DNA from: Bacteroidota bacterium | GTDB taxonomy: Bacteria; Bacteroidota; Bacteroidia; Flavobacteriales; Flavobacteriaceae | NCBI GenBank assembly: GCA_021793135.1 | Contig: JAJYTI010000070.1 | Coordinates: 1-9,923, forward strand | DNA: 9,923 bases | Direction of reading: 5' to 3' | Shown here: piece by piece, positions 6,952 through 9,923 of the stretch | Layout of the letters: each line of letters opens with the position of its first letter | Position numbering within the stretch: position 1 is the stretch's first letter | Notes under the pieces: model-generated | What the model saw: only the letters and a program-made list of their open reading frames with translations | Databases searched by the model: none | Told to the model about the DNA's origin: nothing | Program-made: the position numbers and the translations under genes

Positions 6952-7058
6952 ATAACTACCTTGAAAAGCAATCTACTGTATTACAATAAGATACGAACTA
7001 AATAAAGAAATATATCTTTTTAGTTCTAATTACAATAATTGGAGGAGTTTATATAGAA

Positions 7059-8180
7059 TTACAAGACAGATTTGCGTCTAACAAAGAGAAGAATCTCATA
7101 AATTAGGATAAAAGCTATAACCATAATCCATACTTGAATTACAATTTTTAATACGGAAATCTTCTTGCTTGTCTTTGGTGAGGTATGATGAATAAAATTT
7201 AAAATCTGTTCGAAATTTGCATCTTCTTCTTTTGCAATTTTATCAAAGCTCTTTGCATAATTATCTTGCATTTCCAGAAAAGACTCTACATTATTTAAAT
7301 CTCTATAATTCTCTTTTAAAAGTTTAAAAATCTGTGACTTTATAAGCTCTTGATTATAAAACAAACTATCTTGAAGTAGAGTTGACAGTCGAACTATAGC
7401 TTCTCGTGACTCTTGATTCTTGGTTTCTATTTTTGCAAGACCTAATTCTGCATATAGCAAATATTCATTCAATTCATTCGTGGAAGCTATTTCTTTTGCA
7501 TTTTTAAAATTCTCTATCGCATTATAATAATCACCTAAGTCTAATAAACAATTTCCTTTTTCTAAATATACCAAAGCTAAATTGTTCTGAGCACCAGTAT
7601 GGTTAGAAATAGATTTGTATGCTACAATAGCTTTATCGTAATTCTCAATCGCATATTTACAGTCTATTTGGTCTTTGTAGCTATTACCTTTTACTGCAAA
7701 AATATTCCCTTGGGAAACGGCAACAATTTCACTCGTTAAGGTTGGTGAGTTTAATAATAACTCTGCTCTTTTTAAATACTCCCTAGAAATACTATTTAAA
7801 TGATATAATTGAAACTGTTCTCCTAACAAACCAAGTGTTCTTATTTGATAGTGAACATTCTTAGATTGCTCTGCTATTTTCAAAGCTTCTAATGCATAAT
7901 GCATTGCTGTTTCATTCTCGTTAAGTGCAGTATATCCATTTACCATTGTGATTAATGTAGAAATCTTAGTGTCGATTTCTGTTGCTTGCGTATAAATATC
8001 TTTGGTAATGTGAACTGCTTTTTCAGGATCTTTATAAATATGTAGTTGTGCTTCTTCTAATTGCTTTTGTAACGCTTCTTGAGCTATAGTAGGTATAATA
8101 GAAAGTATGGCTATGATTATAGTCCAGCAATAACCATAACAAGTACCTATCCGATTGTTATTATACCAACATGCGAACAT
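7059..8180 (-). CDS. Membrane-anchored periplasmic TPR protein without output domain
   Basis: From the preferred ATG at 8180 the protein has 373 residues. It comprises a signal peptide (about 1-33, core WTIIIAILSIIPTIA before Gln34), a helical TPR region (about 34-320) and one C-terminal transmembrane helix (about 343-367). Only a short basic tail, RRKSVL, follows the helix. Typical TPR features include NNLALVYLEKGNCLLDLGDY (199-218) and NAIENFKNAKE (220-230). The frame stays open up to an ATG at 8285, but that start would overlap the RluA-family gene by 43 bases and add 35 mostly polar residues before the export signal. The start at 8180 leaves a 62-base gap and an N-terminal signal peptide. 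Related Bacteroidota proteins carry a kinase or a LuxR/AraC DNA-binding domain after the membrane helix; this one stops there, with no visible remnant downstream. The function is unknown; a sensor or scaffold role is inferred. Confidence 0.8.
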   Translation of the reverse strand: MFACWYNNNRIGTCYGYCWTIIIAILSIIPTIAQEALQKQLEEAQLHIYKDPEKAVHITKDIYTQATEIDTKISTLITMVNGYTALNENETAMHYALEALKIAEQSKNVHYQIRTLGLLGEQFQLYHLNSISREYLKRAELLLNSPTLTSEIVAVSQGNIFAVKGNSYKDQIDCKYAIENYDKAIVAYKSISNHTGAQNNLALVYLEKGNCLLDLGDYYNAIENFKNAKEIASTNELNEYLLYAELGLAKIETKNQESREAIVRLSTLLQDSLFYNQELIKSQIFKLLKENYRDLNNVESFLEMQDNYAKSFDKIAKEEDANFEQILNFIHHTSPKTSKKISVLKIVIQVWIMVIAFILIYEILLFVRRKSVL

Positions 8181-8213
8181 ATTTATTTTTTCACTTATAA
8201 TTTTGGGAGTAAG

Positions 8214-8221
8214 AAAAGATA
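8214..8221 (-). promoter_or_regulatory. Weak -7-like element upstream of the TPR membrane protein
   Basis: On the minus strand TATCTTTT matches TAnnTTTG at all positions but the last. It lies within a short palindrome, AAAAGA-TAT-TCTTTT (8214-8228), 33 bases before the ATG at 8180. No -33 box is apparent. With only 62 bases separating this gene from the upstream RluA-family gene, read-through from that operon is equally possible. Confidence 0.25.
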
Positions 8222-8242
8222 TTCTTTTTATCCTTCGATTAT

Positions 8243-9295
8243 TTACATAACGTGTTTCGCATAATTGCGCCAACGTTCTAAACAAGCCTCCATATCTTCT
8301 GGTAGTTCGGAAGTGAACTCCATATACTCTTTAGTTGATGGGTGTATAAACCCTAAGGTTTTAGCATGTAGTGCTTGTCTTGGTAATACAGAAAAACAAT
8401 TATCTACAAATTGACGGTATTTATTAAAAGTAGTTCCTTTAAGTATTAAATCACCACCATAACGTTCATCATTAAATAAAGTATGACCTATATGCTTTAA
8501 ATGTACACGAATCTGATGCGTACGACCTGTCTCTAATTCGCAAGAAACTAAAGTTACGTATCCTAATCGTTCCATTACACTATAGTGAGTAATCGCAGGC
8601 TTTCCTAAATCGGCATCCTCTCCTTCGTAAACTATATTTTGCAATCTGTTCTTTGGATTTCTTCCTATATTACCTTCTATAGTTCCTTTATCTTCTTCAA
8701 TATCTCCCCAAACTAATGCTACATATTCTCTCTTTGGGGTTTTCTCGAAGAACTGTTGGGATAAGTCAGCCATTGCTTCTTCGGTCTTAGCTACAACCAG
8801 TAGTCCACTTGTATCTTTATCTAATCTATGAACCAACCCAGGTCTTTCACTAGAATTCATAGGTAAATTTTCAAAGTGAAAAGCCAGTGCATTTATTAAT
8901 GTACCACTATAATTACCGTGTCCTGGATGAACTACCATTCCTGCTTCTTTGTTTATTACTATCAATTGATCATCTTCATAAACAATATTTAATGGTATAT
9001 CTTCTGGAGTTAGTAAAAATTCATATGGAGGATGTTCGAATACTATTCGAATGACATCATACGGTTTTACTTTATAATTAGATTTTACTGGTTCTTCATT
9101 AACCAGTATATTTCCATCTTTTGCAGCTTTTTGTATTTTATTTCGTGTAGCATTTTCAATTCTGTTCATCAAATATTTATCTACACGTAATGGACTCTGT
9201 CCTTTATCGGCTTCAAACCTGTAGTGTTCGTATAACGACGCATTATCCTCATCGTACAATTCATCATCATGCATTGCATCATTAATCTCGGTCAT
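8243..9295 (-). CDS. RluA-family pseudouridine synthase (RluD-like)
   Basis: This complete 350-residue enzyme is predicted to isomerise specific uridines in structured RNA to pseudouridine. A short acidic N-terminal extension (1-30) precedes an S4 RNA-binding domain (about 35-85: LRVDKYLMNRI...RNKIQKAAKDGNILVNEEPV). The catalytic domain follows: NKEAGMVVHPGHGN (115-128), the motif HRLDKDTSGLLVVAK (156-170) with catalytic Asp159, and the C-terminal ETGRTHQIRVHL block (255-266) close to GGDLIL. S4 plus HRLDKDTSG is the arrangement of RluD, RluC and relatives, which modify 23S rRNA. RluD-like is the best guess given the conserved Bacteroidota pairing with the PASTA gene upstream, but RluC-type specificity cannot be excluded. 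The start at 9295 lies 33 bases after the PASTA stop codon, implying co-transcription. No Shine-Dalgarno sequence is visible. Confidence 0.95.
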   Translation of the reverse strand: MTEINDAMHDDELYDEDNASLYEHYRFEADKGQSPLRVDKYLMNRIENATRNKIQKAAKDGNILVNEEPVKSNYKVKPYDVIRIVFEHPPYEFLLTPEDIPLNIVYEDDQLIVINKEAGMVVHPGHGNYSGTLINALAFHFENLPMNSSERPGLVHRLDKDTSGLLVVAKTEEAMADLSQQFFEKTPKREYVALVWGDIEEDKGTIEGNIGRNPKNRLQNIVYEGEDADLGKPAITHYSVMERLGYVTLVSCELETGRTHQIRVHLKHIGHTLFNDERYGGDLILKGTTFNKYRQFVDNCFSVLPRQALHAKTLGFIHPSTKEYMEFTSELPEDMEACLERWRNYAKHVM

Positions 9296-9328
9296 TTTTC
9301 TTGGAATTTTTATAGTTTACAATCAGCA

Positions 9329-9923
9329 TTAAAAATCGAAATCGGAATCATAATTCTCTACATCTTCGGTAGATTGAGTATCATCCAGTTTACCAAGACC
9401 ATCTCCTACTACCAAGTCGATAACAGAAGTTTTCTGAATTTTATCTCCTGGCATTACTTTTTTTCCTTTATAATGCATTTCTAAAACTTCGTCTTCGGCA
9501 ATATAAGGCTTATAACTTATCGTGCCAACCTCAAATCCCATAGCTAACAGAGTTGGTTGTGCTTGTCTTAGAGTTTTACCGACTACTTCTGGAAGTTCTA
9601 TTTTTGGATAATCAGATGGATTTAGATTAATATAAATTTTTCGATTTTCTTTCACCATAGTTCCTGCTTCTGGAATTTGTTCCATTACAGAATACGGTGG
9701 AAAATCGGGATTGTAATTTACAGAATCGAGAATAACATAACGCATTTTGTTACGTTCTAAAACCTGATCTACTTCATCCAGTGAAAGTTTTGATAGATCT
9801 GGAACCTCAAGTTTTTGACCATGATTAGTGCTAAAATTTAGCCACCACAACATACCGAAAACTAATGCAACCAGTACAACACAAGCAATTAAGAGCTGTT
9901 TAATAAATACTTTCGAAAAAAGA
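9329..9923 (-). CDS. PASTA-domain membrane protein (5' end beyond the window)
   Basis: The reading frame is open to the right edge of the window, so the gene is partial at its start. The first ATG inside the window (9853) is not a credible start. The 23 codons before it are in frame without a stop and encode FSKVFIKQLL followed by a strongly hydrophobic segment running into GMLWWLNF, which forms an N-terminal membrane anchor. Starting at 9853 would cut that helix. Numbered from the 9853 Met, two PASTA domains follow at about 14-81 (LEVPDLSKLSLDEVDQVL..) and 85-153 (IELPEVVGKTLRQAQPTLL..), then an acidic tail ending YDSDFDF. PASTA domains elsewhere bind peptidoglycan fragments or beta-lactams. 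In Bacteroidota a small anchored PASTA protein commonly sits between D-Ala-D-Ala ligase and an RluA-family gene; only the latter is visible here. No kinase or transpeptidase domain is attached. The true start should lie a few codons outside. Confidence 0.9.
   Translation of the reverse strand, partial: LFSKVFIKQLLIACVVLVALVFGMLWWLNFSTNHGQKLEVPDLSKLSLDEVDQVLERNKMRYVILDSVNYNPDFPPYSVMEQIPEAGTMVKENRKIYINLNPSDYPKIELPEVVGKTLRQAQPTLLAMGFEVGTISYKPYIAEDEVLEMHYKGKKVMPGDKIQKTSVIDLVVGDGLGKLDDTQSTEDVENYDSDFDF

Noticed and set aside
7041..7047. Shine-Dalgarno-like GGAGGAG on the plus strand
   Set aside because: No start codon or reading frame follows at a useful distance, the neighbouring gene runs on the other strand, and this organism type rarely uses such sites.
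6846..7058. 213-base gap examined for RNA genes, a small peptide gene or a leftover output domain
   Set aside because: No tRNA-like fold was recognised, there is no minus-strand ATG frame of any length, and stops come early after the TPR gene. Only a short palindrome was noted.
8079..8264. Open plus-strand frame of 61 codons
   Set aside because: It is antisense to the start of the TPR membrane protein and to the end of the RluA-family gene. The product is Tyr/Ile-rich with no recognisable feature.
9269..9484. Open plus-strand frame of 71 codons
   Set aside because: It is antisense to the C-terminal part of the PASTA gene and the start of the RluA-family gene, both well-supported families. 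It is a compositional shadow.

Overview
The window looks like an ordinary stretch of chromosome from a marine or soil flavobacterium (Bacteroidota, class Flavobacteriia). The evidence is the strong AT bias, the near absence of Shine-Dalgarno sequences, promoter-like TAnnTTTG (-7) elements of the Bacteroidota sigma-ABfr type, two secreted proteins ending in type IX secretion system (T9SS) type A sorting domains with a YPNP motif, membrane-anchored TPR proteins including a TPR-AraC hybrid, and the bacteroidotal PASTA-protein/RluA-family gene pair. I see no transposase, integrase, phage gene, tRNA, rRNA or CRISPR array. No stretch of more than 300 bases lacks a gene.

Layout, read in the minus-strand direction in which all but one of the genes run (right to left). 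At the right edge is a PASTA-domain protein whose first codons lie beyond the window. It is followed 33 bases later by an RluA-family 23S rRNA-type pseudouridine synthase, and the two form a likely housekeeping operon. Next comes a membrane-anchored TPR protein with no output domain, then a 213-base gap, then a large acidic secreted protein of unknown function with a T9SS C-terminus, closed by a strong hairpin terminator (4743-4778). Then comes a TPR-AraC transmembrane regulator with a GTG start, the peroxide-stress protein YaaA, and a 554-residue HYR-repeat adhesin-like protein with a T9SS C-terminus. The only plus-strand gene is a 34-codon gene for 30S ribosomal protein THX (500-604). It converges on the HYR gene, and a single symmetric hairpin (609-638) lies between them. 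At the left edge is a single-domain rhodanese, transcribed divergently from THX.

How the parts may work together: the PASTA/RluA pair, THX, YaaA and the rhodanese are housekeeping or stress functions with recognisable families. The less explained part is 3236-8180. It holds two TPR proteins predicted to expose their TPR repeats to the periplasm, one with a cytoplasmic AraC-type DNA-binding domain and one with only a membrane anchor, and they flank a secreted T9SS protein. A sensing/secretion cassette is possible but is inferred from proximity alone; the strong terminator between the secreted protein and the AraC gene argues that they are separate transcripts. I found no convincing previously undescribed system. 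The most useful corrections to a naive annotation are the missed THX gene, the later start of the TPR protein (8180), and the open 5' end of the PASTA gene.
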